DNA from: Peptococcaceae bacterium
Lineage (GTDB): Bacteria; Bacillota; Peptococcia; Peptococcales; Peptococcaceae
Reading direction: 5' to 3'
DNA length: 15,971 bases
NCBI GenBank assembly: GCA_019420345.1
Contig: JAHZHI010000010.1
Span: 1-15,971, forward strand
A program made the position numbers and the translations under genes. Each line of letters starts with the position of its first letter. Within the stretch, counting starts at the first letter, position 1. Of this stretch, positions 5,881 to 12,164 are shown in pieces. The notes beneath the pieces are model-generated. The model ran no database searches. It worked only from the letters and a program-made list of their open reading frames with translations, and had not been told where the DNA came from.

Positions 5881-6480
5881 TTATGCTTGTTCGAGGATGC
5901 TTCGGAGACGTGTGGTGAGTGTCTCCGGATTGGAATCTGCCATGCTGGCGCTCATAAGACAGGCGCCTGCCGGGTTGATTGGGAGTAAGAAGGGCAGGGT
6001 TTCCTTTGTGATGCCGCCGATGGCATAGACAGGAATTTTGCAGGCTAGAACGAGTTCATCAAGTGCGTCGAGGCCTCGTGGTGGAAGGCCTGGTTTGCAC
6101 GGTGATGTGAAAATATGGCCGTAGGTTACGCGATCAGCGCCAAGGCGCTGCACGGTCAACGCTTCTGACAGAGAGTGGACAGAAACGCCGATGCTATCAA
6201 AGTCCTTTGGTAAAGAGCCACTTACTGCTTCAGAAAAGGAAAGCTGAAGATGACGAATGCCTAACTGACGTGCTTGCTTGGGTGTGCCGCGAAGAATTAG
6301 CGGAACCCCCAAGCGGTCAGCAACAGGGACCAAGGGCTTAGCAAAGGCGTAAAGCGCATCATCGTTGAGATCCTTCTCGCGGATTATAAGGGCATCTGGA
6401 CGGCCTTCAAGCAGTCGCGTCAGATATTCGGTAACATTGCCACGAATACGCGCGCGCTCAGTGACATAGATGAGTTTCAT
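5881..6480 (-). CDS. tenI: TenI-type thiazole tautomerase (ThiE/TenI superfamily)
   Basis: The 199-residue TIM-barrel protein belongs to the ThiE/TenI superfamily: REKD (34-37) early, and PVYAIGGI near the end for phosphate binding. The middle fits TenI better than ThiE. SVHSLSEA (100-107) matches Bacillus TenI SVHSLEEA, and YGHIF...CKPGL...RGL matches its FGHVF...CKKGL...RGV. This places a histidine at position 122, the residue I recall as central to tautomerisation. The ThiE motif INDR and its usual TxTK loop are missing. TenI aromatises the thiazole tautomer released by ThiG. The gene is last in the thi operon, five bases after thiH, and stops at the shared terminator. An automatic label of thiamine-phosphate synthase would be the main alternative. 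Confidence 0.72.
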   Translation of the reverse strand: MKLIYVTERARIRGNVTEYLTRLLEGRPDALIIREKDLNDDALYAFAKPLVPVADRLGVPLILRGTPKQARQLGIRHLQLSFSEAVSGSLPKDFDSIGVSVHSLSEALTVQRLGADRVTYGHIFTSPCKPGLPPRGLDALDELVLACKIPVYAIGGITKETLPFLLPINPAGACLMSASMADSNPETLTTRLRSILEQA

Positions 6481-6485
6481 GATCG

Positions 6486-7670
6486 TTAACCGACATGGAT
6501 GTAGTCGGTGTAAACAGGCTGCAGCCCATTATCAAGCAAAGCTTGATGCACTTGATCGACACTGCGTGGATCGGAGATATCGAATTGAGCATCGGTTTCA
6601 GTCTGATCCGAAGCACCAGTATGGCCGCCAACATCCGTATGAACACCAGCAGAGATCTTTGTAGCACAAATGGCAACAGCAGAATCACGGAAACCTTGAC
6701 GTTCGCGTGTGGAAATGGTCATGCTGATTTGTGGATGATAGATACGTTGTGCACACATAATTTGCAAAAGCTGTGTTTCATGAACAGCGTCGGTAATGTG
6801 TTCGCGAGCATCGCTTTCATCTTCATTAACAAATGGGCGAATGCGAGGCACGGAAATGGCAAGATCAGCTTCAGGAAATTTCTGCTGGGTCAGTTCAATA
6901 TGAAGCCCTGTTGCGAAGGCATCTTTTCGGAAGTCATCAGCCAAGCCGAGCAGGGCGCCAAAGCCTGCACCACGGAAGCCACCCATGAGCGCACGTTCTT
7001 GTGCGTAGAAGCGATAAGGAAGGCTGCGTTTATTACCGCGCAAATGTACTTCGGCGTATTTCTCTGGGTTGTAGGTTTCTTGGAAAACGGTGACGAAGTC
7101 GGCGCCGCATTCATGAAGGTATTCGTAGTCTTTGATGTTGGCAGGATAAATTTCAATGCCAACGGTCGAGAAACGTTCAGCTGCGAGTTTAATTGCTTCA
7201 CCAATCCATTGTACACTGCTCATGCGTTGGGATTCACCAGTAAGAATAAGAATTTCCTGCAAGCCGGTAGCAGCAATGGTGTCGAGTTCTTTGATCAATT
7301 CATCGTGGCTGAGCGCACCGCGCTGAATATGGTTGGAGCAGTTGAAACCGCAGTAGATGCAGCCATTGTCGCAGTAGTTGGCAATATACAGTGGAGTGAA
7401 CAGCTGTATGCTGTTGCCGAAACGTGCACGAGTAATGGCTTGTGCTTTTTTAGCCATTTGTTCCAGATAGGGTTCAGCGGCTGGAGAGAGAAGCGCCTTG
7501 AAGTCATCGAGGGTGCATTCATCATGCGCCAAAGCAGCTTCAACATCGGCAGCGGTGTAGCTGCTTGGATCATAGTCTTTTACAGCGTCAAGTACGGTGT
7601 TAAGGGTGGTAGGATCAAGCTGGTCCATACCATCGCGATAGGTCATTACATCCCAAGTTTCTGCAATCAT
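6486..7670 (-). CDS. thiH: 2-iminoacetate synthase ThiH (radical SAM)
   Basis: ThiH cleaves tyrosine with S-adenosylmethionine to give dehydroglycine (2-iminoacetate) and p-cresol; the iminoacetate feeds ThiG. The protein has 394 residues. The radical SAM cluster motif CX3CX2C is YCDNGCIYCGF (Cys100, 104, 107). TGESQ follows near 150, and NIKDYEYLHECGADFVTVFQ and HLRGNKRSLPYR are typical of ThiH. The C-terminal BATS-type region includes ISTRERQGFRD. The start at 7670 has GGAGG seven bases upstream, inside the thiG 3' end, two bases after the thiG stop. The presence of ThiH rather than the oxygen-dependent glycine oxidase ThiO fits an anaerobe. Confidence 0.95.
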   Translation of the reverse strand: MIAETWDVMTYRDGMDQLDPTTLNTVLDAVKDYDPSSYTAADVEAALAHDECTLDDFKALLSPAAEPYLEQMAKKAQAITRARFGNSIQLFTPLYIANYCDNGCIYCGFNCSNHIQRGALSHDELIKELDTIAATGLQEILILTGESQRMSSVQWIGEAIKLAAERFSTVGIEIYPANIKDYEYLHECGADFVTVFQETYNPEKYAEVHLRGNKRSLPYRFYAQERALMGGFRGAGFGALLGLADDFRKDAFATGLHIELTQQKFPEADLAISVPRIRPFVNEDESDAREHITDAVHETQLLQIMCAQRIYHPQISMTISTRERQGFRDSAVAICATKISAGVHTDVGGHTGASDQTETDAQFDISDPRSVDQVHQALLDNGLQPVYTDYIHVG

Positions 7671-7672
7671 GA

Positions 7673-8440
7673 TTAATCCTCCAAAAATCCTGTGAGTGGG
7701 CTAGATGCGCTGGCTTTGTCAGTGAGAACTCGGCCTGGTTTTGCGAGATAAGCGAGGCGGCCGCCTTCAATGGCGAGACGGAACGCGCGTGCCATAGCGC
7801 GGACGTCCCCGGCTGTTGCGATGGCAGTGTTGCACATGATGGCATCGGCCCCCATTTCCATTGCTTCAGCAGCCTGGCTTGGCTTGCCAATACCGGCGTC
7901 TACAATGATTGGCAGATCGATGTTGGCAATGATTTCAGCAATTTTATCTTTATGAACAAGTCCGCGGTTGGTGCCGATTGGTGCAGCAAGTGGCATCACG
8001 GCAGCAGCACCGGCGTCAACAAGTGCTTTGGCGGTATCAAGGTCTGGGAACATATATGGCAAAACAACGAAGCCGCGTTCTGCAAGCATCTTTGTTGCAC
8101 GAACGGTTTCAGCGTTGTCAGGCAGGAGCCAGCGGCTGTCATTGATGACTTCAACCTTGACCCAGTTTCCGCAGCCCATAGCGCGTGAAAGTTCAGCAAT
8201 GCGCACTGCTTCATCGGCATTGCGTGCACCGGATGTGTTTGGCAGTAAGGTGACACCTTCAGGAATATGATTCAGAATATCTTCGGCACCGTCTGGATTT
8301 GCACGACGCAGTGCAAGCGTGATAATTTCGCCGCCGCCTTCTTCAATAACAGCGCTGATGAGATCCAAAGAGAATTTCCCGGAACCGAGAATAAGGCGGG
8401 ATGTAAAATCTTTTCCGCCAAGATGTAAAAGATCGTTCAT
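7673..8440 (-). CDS. thiG: Thiazole synthase ThiG
   Basis: ThiG joins 1-deoxyxylulose 5-phosphate, iminoacetate and sulfur from ThiS thiocarboxylate to form the thiazole phosphate. The TIM-barrel pattern is complete: LGGKDFTSRLILGSGKF at the start, ALRRAN, LLPNTSGARNADEAVRIAEL, the Schiff-base lysine in NWVKVEVI, VLPYMFPDL, MPLAAPIGTNRGL and IVDAGIGKPSQAAEAMEMGAD. With the start at 8440 the protein has 255 residues, the usual family length, and AAAGG lies about 11 bases upstream. A longer frame begins at 8476, where ATGA overlaps the thiF stop. That ATG lacks a ribosome binding site and would add 12 residues not seen in the family. Confidence 0.94.
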   Translation of the reverse strand: MNDLLHLGGKDFTSRLILGSGKFSLDLISAVIEEGGGEIITLALRRANPDGAEDILNHIPEGVTLLPNTSGARNADEAVRIAELSRAMGCGNWVKVEVINDSRWLLPDNAETVRATKMLAERGFVVLPYMFPDLDTAKALVDAGAAAVMPLAAPIGTNRGLVHKDKIAEIIANIDLPIIVDAGIGKPSQAAEAMEMGADAIMCNTAIATAGDVRAMARAFRLAIEGGRLAYLAKPGRVLTDKASASSPLTGFLED

Positions 8441-8472
8441 TGATTGTTTCATCCTTTCGTAGTGAAAAATAA

Positions 8473-9276
8473 TCATGGCGTGGTTTCGCCGAGTAAAAGT
8501 CGCATAGTAAGTGTTGCTTGCGCCGATGCGCAGAGACCAACACGCGGTGCCATAAGGCCAATGCCTTCTTCACCTTCATTGGTGCCATCGCCGACAAGGT
8601 AAAAGCGTGTCATCACCTGTTTGGCAGTGATGGTGTTGCCGGAACTGTAGCCGGCCATTCCGCTGGCGCCAATCAAAATGGAGCGAGGAAGGCTGGAAAG
8701 CACGGTGTTGGTGAGCATTGCCTTGGTCTCAGGACGGTCCAAACATTCACAAATGAACGGGCAGTCGCCGAGCAGTGAGTGTATATTGGATGCCGTGAGC
8801 CAGACGGGTGCGGCCTCAACATGAGTCAGCGGAGCGCAGCCGCGAATGGTGTCTGCCAAGGCATCGGCTTTTTTTTGACCAATTTGTGTCAATGTGTAGT
8901 GTTGACGTGCCAGATTGGTTGGGTCAACGGTATCACCGTCGATCAGCAAAAGCCGGCCTACACCAAGTCGCGCCAGTTCCAGAGCAACCAGCGAGCCAAG
9001 TCCGCCTAAACCGCAGATTGCCACATAGCTGGCTTGCAGCTTATCCATGATCATGCGTCCATAACGTGCATCGTATATGGCGCGCCAGACCTCTGGCGTT
9101 GGCGCGGTGGTGGTGTCAAGCAATAATGCTTCGTCGCCATCGTTGATAGGGGTCTGCCAAGATTTGCTGCGGCCAGAAATGAGGAGTGTGTCTGCGTTTG
9201 GCTGATAGTGAGGCTTTAGTTCAGCGTAGGTGCAAGCGGTGGTTGTGACAAGTTTGCCGTTAATGAGAATCTGCAT
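8473..9276 (-). CDS. thiF: ThiS adenylyltransferase ThiF with ThiS-like N-terminal domain
   Basis: ThiF activates the C-terminal glycine of ThiS as an acyl-adenylate before sulfur transfer. The 267-residue protein has two parts. Residues 1 to about 60 resemble ThiS (MQILINGKLV..., INDGDEALLL) but lack a terminal Gly-Gly, so they cannot be a substrate. Residues from about 75 on are the E1-like ATPase fold: ICGLGGLGS nucleotide loop, LLLIDGDTVDPTNLARQHY, then CECLDRPETKAML and GASGMAGY. This is the arrangement known from the anaerobic ThiF subfamily with a ThiS-like N-terminus. The ATG at 9276 has GGAGG eight bases upstream. The thiS stop codon is separated from this ATG by one base. The coding frame upstream to 9387 is shadow over thiS. 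Confidence 0.92.
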   Translation of the reverse strand: MQILINGKLVTTTACTYAELKPHYQPNADTLLISGRSKSWQTPINDGDEALLLDTTTAPTPEVWRAIYDARYGRMIMDKLQASYVAICGLGGLGSLVALELARLGVGRLLLIDGDTVDPTNLARQHYTLTQIGQKKADALADTIRGCAPLTHVEAAPVWLTASNIHSLLGDCPFICECLDRPETKAMLTNTVLSSLPRSILIGASGMAGYSSGNTITAKQVMTRFYLVGDGTNEGEEGIGLMAPRVGLCASAQATLTMRLLLGETTP

Positions 9277-9277
9277 A

Positions 9278-9472
9278 TCAGCCGCCTCCGACAAACTGCA
9301 CCACTTCAAGCCGATCGTCATTGTGAAGCATGGTATCGGCAAAGTGCTCACGTGTAATGATGGCGCCATTGCGTTCCACCACGACACGCTGCACGTTAAA
9401 ACCTGCCTGAGACAAAAAGTCTTGCAGATTCATTGGGACATCGAGCGTTTGCTCTTTTCCATTTACGCGCAT
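9278..9472 (-). CDS. thiS: Sulfur carrier protein ThiS
   Basis: This 64-residue ubiquitin-like protein ends in VQFVGGG, the glycine tail that is adenylated by ThiF and converted to a thiocarboxylate. RVNGKEQTLDV at the start, LQDFLSQAGF in the middle and VVVERNGAII are typical ThiS segments. The ATG at 9472 lies six bases after AAAGGAGG. An ATG six bases earlier sits against that ribosome binding site and is too close. The frame stays open upstream through the leader hairpin to 9634, but that extension is not expected in ThiS. It is the first gene of the thiS-F-G-H-tenI operon. Confidence 0.93.
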   Translation of the reverse strand: MRVNGKEQTLDVPMNLQDFLSQAGFNVQRVVVERNGAIITREHFADTMLHNDDRLEVVQFVGGG

Positions 9473-9490
9473 GGTCATCCTCCTTTGCAT

Positions 9491-9545
9491 AAAAAAAGAC
9501 ACAATGAAAGAAACGCCCTTTTGGTGGTGTTCTCCATTGTGTCTT
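9491..9545 (-). terminator. Leader terminator (attenuator) ahead of thiS
   Basis: On the minus strand, AAGACACAATG (9545-9535) pairs perfectly with CATTGTGTCTT (9506-9496), followed by a U-run to 9491. It lies between the thi promoter and the thiS ribosome binding site, only 19 bases before the start codon, so it must act as a conditional or leaky terminator. No TPP riboswitch consensus was found in the roughly 88-base leader. Confidence 0.75.
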
Positions 9546-9566
9546 GTGTATTTCATTTTCATATTG

Positions 9567-9595
9567 AGAATATCATAGCAAGTAGAGAATTTCAA
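9567..9595 (-). promoter_or_regulatory. Promoter of the thi operon
   Basis: On the minus strand TTGAAA (9595-9590) and TATTCT (9572-9567) are 17 bases apart, giving a start site near 9560 and a leader that contains the attenuator hairpin. Confidence 0.6.
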
Positions 9596-9607
9596 GCCTT
9601 TTTTATA

Positions 9608-9670
9608 GAAACGATAAGAGGCCGCATCTTGCAAAAAATCGTTTCGTTCAGGCGGTGAAACGCGTATAAT
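9608..9670 (+). promoter_or_regulatory. cysK promoter region with nested inverted repeat
   Basis: A consensus -10 TATAAT lies at 9665-9670, 35 bases before the cysK ATG. There is no good -35 at 16-18 bases. Instead GAAACGAT (9608-9615) and ATCGTTTC (9638-9645) form a perfect 8-bp inverted repeat, enclosing a shorter AAGA...TCTT dyad and ending where the -35 should be. A weak -35 together with a dyad suggests control by an activator or repressor. Confidence 0.55.
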
Positions 9671-9704
9671 AGAACAAAAGAGTGAAAACTAGGAGGATTT
9701 TACC

Positions 9705-10634
9705 ATGCAAGTTTATCATGATATTACAGAATTGGTCGGCCATACCCCTGTGGTTGAGCTGGCAAAAATGGCTGAAGCAGAGGGTGTGGACGCACGCATC
9801 TTTGCAAAGCTTGAAACATACAATCCAACAGGCAGCATGAAGGACCGCGTGGCATTGGCGATGATTCGTCAGGCAGAAGCGGATGGTCGTTTGGCTCCTG
9901 GCGGTACAATTATTGAACCAACCAGTGGCAACACTGGCATTGGCTTGGCTGGTTTTGGTGCCTACTTGGGCTATAAAGTGATCATTGTTATGCCAGATTC
10001 GATGAGTGTGGAGCGCCGCAAATTGATGCAGATTTACGGTGCGGAATTGGTATTGACACCGGGCGCTGAAGGCATGAGCGGAGCGATCCGTCGTGCCAAC
10101 GAACTGGCTGCAGATATGGATAACGCTATTGTTGCAGGGCAGTTTGAAAACCCTGCCAACCCACAAGCGCATTATGCCACTACTGGTCCAGAATTGTGGC
10201 AGCAATTGGATGGCGAGATTGACGCATTGGTCGCCGGCGTTGGCACAGGTGGCAGCATCAGCGGTACTGGACGCTATCTCAAAGAAAAAAATGCTAACAT
10301 TCAGGTGATTGCCGTTGAACCAGCAGCGTCTGCTGTACTCAGCGGTGGGCAGGCAGGGCCTCATGCGTTGCAGGGAATTGGCGCAGGCTTTGTACCAGAA
10401 GCACTCGACACCAGTATTTATGATGAAGTCATTCCTGTCACCAATGAAGCTGCCTTAAAGATGGTTGGCAAACTGGCACGCGTTGAAGGTTTGTTTATGG
10501 GCATTTCTTCCGCTGCTGCACTCATTGGCGCTTTAGAATGGGCTGGTCGCGAAGAAAACGAATGCAAACGCGTCGCTGTTCTTCTGCCAGACACAGGCAT
10601 GCGCTATCTGTCCAGTGAAGACATTTTTAAATAA
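9705..10634 (+). CDS. cysK: Cysteine synthase (O-acetylserine sulfhydrylase)
   Basis: The 309-residue PLP enzyme joins O-acetylserine and sulfide to make cysteine. Visible motifs are the Schiff-base lysine in NPTGSMKDR (Lys46), the substrate loop PTSGNTGIGLA, the cofactor phosphate loop GVGTGGSISGTGRYLK and the C-terminal PDTGMRYLSS. Two positions differ from the most common pattern: NPTGSM for NPGGSV, and DTGMRY for DSGERY. These are within the range of the family but leave room for a related beta-replacement enzyme. TAGGAGG lies at 9691-9697. The gene is divergent from the thi operon and followed by its own terminator, so it is monocistronic. Confidence 0.9.
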   Translation: MQVYHDITELVGHTPVVELAKMAEAEGVDARIFAKLETYNPTGSMKDRVALAMIRQAEADGRLAPGGTIIEPTSGNTGIGLAGFGAYLGYKVIIVMPDSMSVERRKLMQIYGAELVLTPGAEGMSGAIRRANELAADMDNAIVAGQFENPANPQAHYATTGPELWQQLDGEIDALVAGVGTGGSISGTGRYLKEKNANIQVIAVEPAASAVLSGGQAGPHALQGIGAGFVPEALDTSIYDEVIPVTNEAALKMVGKLARVEGLFMGISSAAALIGALEWAGREENECKRVAVLLPDTGMRYLSSEDIFK

Positions 10635-10647
10635 AAGTAATGACCAC

Positions 10648-10678
10648 GCGGTATCCTTTTAAGGATGCCGCTTTTTTC
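10648..10678 (+). terminator. Terminator of cysK
   Basis: A 9-bp stem GCGGTATCC / GGATGCCGC (one G-T pair) with a 6-base loop is followed by six T residues. Confidence 0.92.
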
Positions 10679-10693
10679 TTGCAATGAAATGGA

Positions 10694-10755
10694 AAGTTAA
10701 CTTGACATTCTGAGGTGTCCTATTTATACTGAACACAAGATGGAAAGTATACTTT
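10694..10755 (+). promoter_or_regulatory. Strong promoter flanked by two related palindromic operators
   Basis: TTGACA (10702-10707) and TATACT (10725-10730) are 17 bases apart. Two near-identical sites flank them, each beginning TGGAAAGT. AAGTTAACTT (10694-10703) overlaps the -35, and AAAGTATACTTT (10744-10755) lies just after the start site. Both are palindromes. This spacing suits repression by the dimeric XRE protein encoded immediately downstream. Confidence 0.8.
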
Positions 10756-10777
10756 ACGTTTTGAAAGGAGGGTAACG

Positions 10778-10990
10778 ATGAAGAACCGTTTGGAGGAAGT
10801 TCGAAAGGCGCATGGACTGCACCAGGAAGAACTGGCGCATGCCTTAAAAGTGTCACGACAGACGATTAGTTCATTAGAAAAAGGACGCTACAATCCATCG
10901 ATTATTTTGGCTTTTAAAATTGCCCGCTACTTTGGCATGAGCATTGAGGATATTTTTATTTATGAAGAGGAGGAAGATTCAGATGCGTAA
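10778..10990 (+). CDS. XRE-family (Cro/CI-type) transcriptional regulator
   Basis: The 70-residue protein is almost entirely one helix-turn-helix domain. RLEEVRKAHGLHQEELAHAL starts it, VSRQTISSLEKGRYNPS is the recognition helix and following turn, and IARYFGMSIEDIFIYEEEE closes it. This is the compact YgzD/YozG-like type that commonly precedes ABC transporter operons. AAAGGAGGG is the ribosome binding site. It overlaps the next gene by eight bases and heads a four-gene operon. Binding to the two palindromes at 10694-10755, and thus self-repression, is inferred from their placement. The signal it senses is not evident, since no ligand domain is present. Confidence 0.92.
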   Translation: MKNRLEEVRKAHGLHQEELAHALKVSRQTISSLEKGRYNPSIILAFKIARYFGMSIEDIFIYEEEEDSDA

Positions 10991-11414
10991 CAAGAAACGA
11001 TATTATCTGTTCACTGTAATGGGGATTGTTTTATTGTTGACCGGTTTCTTTCTGTTACGAGGATTTCCTGCTGCGCAGGGAGTGATGCAAGTGCTGCCGT
11101 TTGTCTGCATTGGGGTAGGATGCGGTGCATTTGGCTGGGGCAGCGGGGAGCTTATCAGCAAGCGTGTGTTGCGCAGTGAGCCGGAACTGGAATTACAGAT
11201 TGAAATTGAACAAAACGACGAACGACGTATTCTCATCAGTGAACGTGCCCGTGCGCGCGCATTCAATGTCATGAATTATACGTTTGCGACGTTGATCCTC
11301 TGTTTTTTACTGATGGGGGTGGATACCGCTGCGGTATTGATGTTGATAGCGGTATATCTTTTTGTGGAATTTTACGCCGTTTATCAAATGATCAAACTGG
11401 AAAAGGAATTATAA
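10983..11414 (+). CDS. Small four-helix membrane protein (DUF2178-like), XRE partner
   Basis: The 143-residue protein has two N-terminal transmembrane helices (about 8-26 and 33-52), a cytoplasmic stretch of about 40 residues ending in NDERRILISERARARAF, then two more helices (about 95-112 and 114-135). The DER...I...A.A.AF pattern followed by paired helices is one I associate with DUF2178-type membrane proteins encoded next to small XRE regulators. The family name is tentative. The ATG at 10983 overlaps the XRE stop region by eight bases and has GAGGAGG upstream. It may tether or antagonise the regulator, or act with the transporter encoded next. Neither is shown by the sequence. Confidence 0.75.
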   Translation: MRNKKRYYLFTVMGIVLLLTGFFLLRGFPAAQGVMQVLPFVCIGVGCGAFGWGSGELISKRVLRSEPELELQIEIEQNDERRILISERARARAFNVMNYTFATLILCFLLMGVDTAAVLMLIAVYLFVEFYAVYQMIKLEKEL

Positions 11415-11456
11415 AATTAACCAGGATGAATGCAACATTGTATGGAGGGGATGAAA

Positions 11457-12164
11457 ATGACATTTACAATCGAACATTTATCAAAGCATTTTGAAGAAAA
11501 AGTTGTTCTTAAAGACATTAACTTTACATTTGAAGAAGGGAAAATTTATGGTTTGCTGGGGAGGAATGGCGCTGGCAAAACAACGTTGTTCAACTGCCTG
11601 AATCGTGATATGAAGGTGAATGGTGGGGATTTTTTTCTTGAGCAAGATGGTGTTCGCCGCGCGCTGGCAGCGGAGGATGTGGGCTATGTATTATCCACGC
11701 CAGCGGTACCAGAGTTTTTAACAGGGCGTGAATTTCTGAAATTCTTCATAGATATCAATGAACAATCACTCCCATTTGTGAAAAGCATCGATGAATATTT
11801 TGACATGATGAGCATTGCGCCTGAAGATCGTGATAAGCTCCTGAAAGATTATTCTCATGGAATGAAGAACAAAATGCAGATGCTGATCAATATCATTGCG
11901 CAGCCTAAGGTGTTGCTGCTGGATGAGCCTTTAACGTCGTTGGATGTGGTGGTTGCCGAGGAGATGAAACAGCTGCTGCGTTCACTGAAACAGGGTCGCA
12001 TTACCATTCTTTCAATTCATATCATGGATTTGGCTTTGAATCTTTGTGATGAAATTGTGCTGCTTCATCATGGTGAGTTGGCTTTGATTGATAAAGAAGA
12101 TTTGGACGGTGGTGCGTTGAAAGACAAAATTATTGCGGCATTGAAGGGAGAAGACCATGAATAG
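11457..12164 (+). CDS. ABC transporter ATP-binding protein
   Basis: The 235-residue protein is a single nucleotide-binding domain. Walker A is GRNGAGKTT (35-43). The signature motif is the divergent YSHGMKNKM (from 132) instead of LSGGQ. Walker B is VLLLDEP with Asp156 and Glu157, followed by the D-loop SLD, and the switch histidine is in SIHIMD. A weak signature with Met and Lys is frequent in bacterial ABC-2 type exporters. Among three nearby in-frame ATGs, 11457 is best placed behind GGAGGGG. The 3' end overlaps the permease start by eight bases, so the two are almost certainly one complex at the membrane. The substrate is unknown; regulators of this type often control exporters of peptides or drugs. 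Confidence 0.93.
   Translation: MTFTIEHLSKHFEEKVVLKDINFTFEEGKIYGLLGRNGAGKTTLFNCLNRDMKVNGGDFFLEQDGVRRALAAEDVGYVLSTPAVPEFLTGREFLKFFIDINEQSLPFVKSIDEYFDMMSIAPEDRDKLLKDYSHGMKNKMQMLINIIAQPKVLLLDEPLTSLDVVVAEEMKQLLRSLKQGRITILSIHIMDLALNLCDEIVLLHHGELALIDKEDLDGGALKDKIIAALKGEDHE

Noticed and set aside
6495..7676. Open frame of 393 codons on the plus strand over thiH
   Set aside because: thiH on the minus strand has clear radical SAM motifs. The opposite frame shows none and shadows the real gene.
9277..9387. N-terminal extension of ThiF by 37 residues
   Set aside because: It overlaps the thiS gene in another frame and lacks a ribosome binding site. The ATG at 9276 has GGAGG at the right distance.
9473..9634. 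N-terminal extension of ThiS by up to 54 residues
   Set aside because: It would be translated from within the promoter and terminator hairpin without a ribosome binding site, while AAAGGAGG sits six bases before the ATG at 9472.
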